Source: Desulfobacula sp.
GTDB lineage: Bacteria; Desulfobacterota; Desulfobacteria; Desulfobacterales; Desulfobacteraceae
Reading direction: 5' to 3'
DNA: 33,002 nucleotides
Assembly (NCBI GenBank): GCA_020048635.1
Contig: JAIFMF010000219.1
Location: 1-33,002, forward strand
Every line of letters begins with the position of its first letter. Within the stretch, counting starts at the first letter, position 1. Both the position numbers and the translations under genes were made by a program. Below the pieces are notes generated by a model that saw nothing but the letters and a program-made list of their open reading frames with translations, was not told the DNA's origin and ran no database searches. Shown here in pieces: positions 32,331 to 33,002 of this stretch.

Positions 32331-33002
32331 TTAGTTCAGGTCCATTACCTGATCCAGACCGCGGCGCAGTCCAATGAAGGTATTGACCTTCCGGATGGCG
32401 AGCAAGGCCCCATCCACATAAGGCTGTGCACTGGAGCCGGCATCATGCCGGAGGGTCAGCTTTTGATCCGGCATGCCGAAAATCATTTCCAGAGAAATGG
32501 TGTATCCGGGCAACCGGATGGAATGAACCTGTGTTCCCGTCATGTTTGCCCCTCGTGTTTCTTTGACTCCCTGGGTCTCATCCACTGGAAGGGTCAGTTT
32601 GGATGGCCGGATTTTTGAAAGCCGATGGGCCAGCTCTCTTGCCGTTCCGCTGGGGGCGTCTTTTTTGTCGTCATGGGCATAATCAATCATTTCCCACTGG
32701 GGGATATACCGGGCTGCAATCTCGGAAAATTTATGGAGCAGGACCACGGTGAGGGCAAAATTTCCAACCGCCAGAACGCCCAGTTTTTTGGCCAGGGCCT
32801 TTTGATTGATTTCTTCATAATCTTCATCGGTCAGCCCTGAGGTTCCGACAACGACATGTACCCCGGCATCGAGGGCAGTGAATATGTTTTGCCTGGCCAC
32901 ATCCGGTTTTGTATAATCCATCATCACGTCACAATTGGAGAGTGACTCTTTATTTACAGATCCGGAGATCACCACATCACACCCGTCAAGACCCAGGACT
33001 TC
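32331..33002 (-). CDS. dapB: 4-hydroxy-tetrahydrodipicolinate reductase (5' part beyond window)
   Basis: The last ~223 residues of DapB, an NAD(P)H-dependent enzyme of the diaminopimelate/lysine pathway. Motifs are VMMDYTKPDV, VVVGTSGLTDEDY, the EMIDYAHDDKKDAPSGTA catalytic segment (KxDAPSGTA) and GTQVHSIRLPGYTISLEMIF. The YAHDDK form has Ala in place of the first His of the E. coli HHRHK motif and belongs to a known-looking variant subgroup. The frame stays open to the right edge, reading EVLGLDGCDV upstream of the internal GTG at 32975, so the N-terminal Rossmann nucleotide loop is outside the window. Confidence 0.93.
   Translation of the reverse strand, partial: EVLGLDGCDVVISGSVNKESLSNCDVMMDYTKPDVARQNIFTALDAGVHVVVGTSGLTDEDYEEINQKALAKKLGVLAVGNFALTVVLLHKFSEIAARYIPQWEMIDYAHDDKKDAPSGTARELAHRLSKIRPSKLTLPVDETQGVKETRGANMTGTQVHSIRLPGYTISLEMIFGMPDQKLTLRHDAGSSAQPYVDGALLAIRKVNTFIGLRRGLDQVMDLN

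Overview
The window looks like chromosome from a sulfate-reducing deltaproteobacterium of the Desulfobacteraceae/Desulfobacterales type (an inference). The reasons are a Desulfovibrio-type hybrid cluster protein with its own Crp/Fnr regulator, many small multi-[4Fe-4S] proteins, a cytoplasmic molybdopterin oxidoreductase with NuoG- and GltD-like partners, and several sigma-54-dependent two-component systems. No rRNA, tRNA, CRISPR array, insertion sequence or prophage was seen.

Left part (1-4802): a Crp/Fnr regulator without cysteines, apparently starting on AUU, diverges from hcp. The two share an intergenic region with an FNR-like dyad. hcp is followed on the same strand by a zinc-ribbon/HD-domain protein, a ferredoxin-type protein and a small siroheme/[4Fe-4S] reductase-like protein. 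This looks like a nitrosative-stress module. A further gene downstream of the regulator runs off the left edge.

Region 4831-14666 (all minus strand): nine closely packed genes. In transcription order they are a molybdopterin oxidoreductase (PhsA/PsrA-like but without a Tat signal), a 4x[4Fe-4S] subunit, a GltD/NfnB-like flavoprotein, a 69-residue protein, a CBS-pair protein, a NuoG-like 2Fe-2S/4Fe-4S protein, a small membrane protein, a membrane histidine kinase and a sigma-54 response regulator. A good -24/-12 promoter precedes the first gene and a near-consensus sigma-70 promoter sits inside, before the signalling genes. The regulator encoded at the end may therefore switch on its own operon.

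Region 14577-18917: a gene-poor stretch with apparent gene remnants and an orphan HicB-like antitoxin, then an adenine-deaminase-family amidohydrolase, a striking 26-bp perfect palindrome, and a DUF4143-type AAA ATPase. This looks like accessory DNA.

Region 19023-26262: a lipoprotein with a candidate His/Cys thiol-hydrolase site is paired with an EptA-like phosphoethanolamine transferase. The transferase overlaps, tail to tail, an N-acyl amino acid synthase (FeeM)-like gene with its own sigma-54 promoter. Upstream of that promoter are three copies of TGGAAAACCA, then a GlrK-QseG-GlrR-like kinase/lipoprotein/regulator operon. I infer that this two-component system controls the FeeM-like gene.

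Right part (26360-33002): a cupin, an orphan PAS histidine kinase with a near-perfect sigma-70 promoter, a monocistronic dnaK with a clear intrinsic terminator, a secreted aromatic/RDNQ-rich protein, a RelA/SpoT-type synthetase and the 3' part of dapB.
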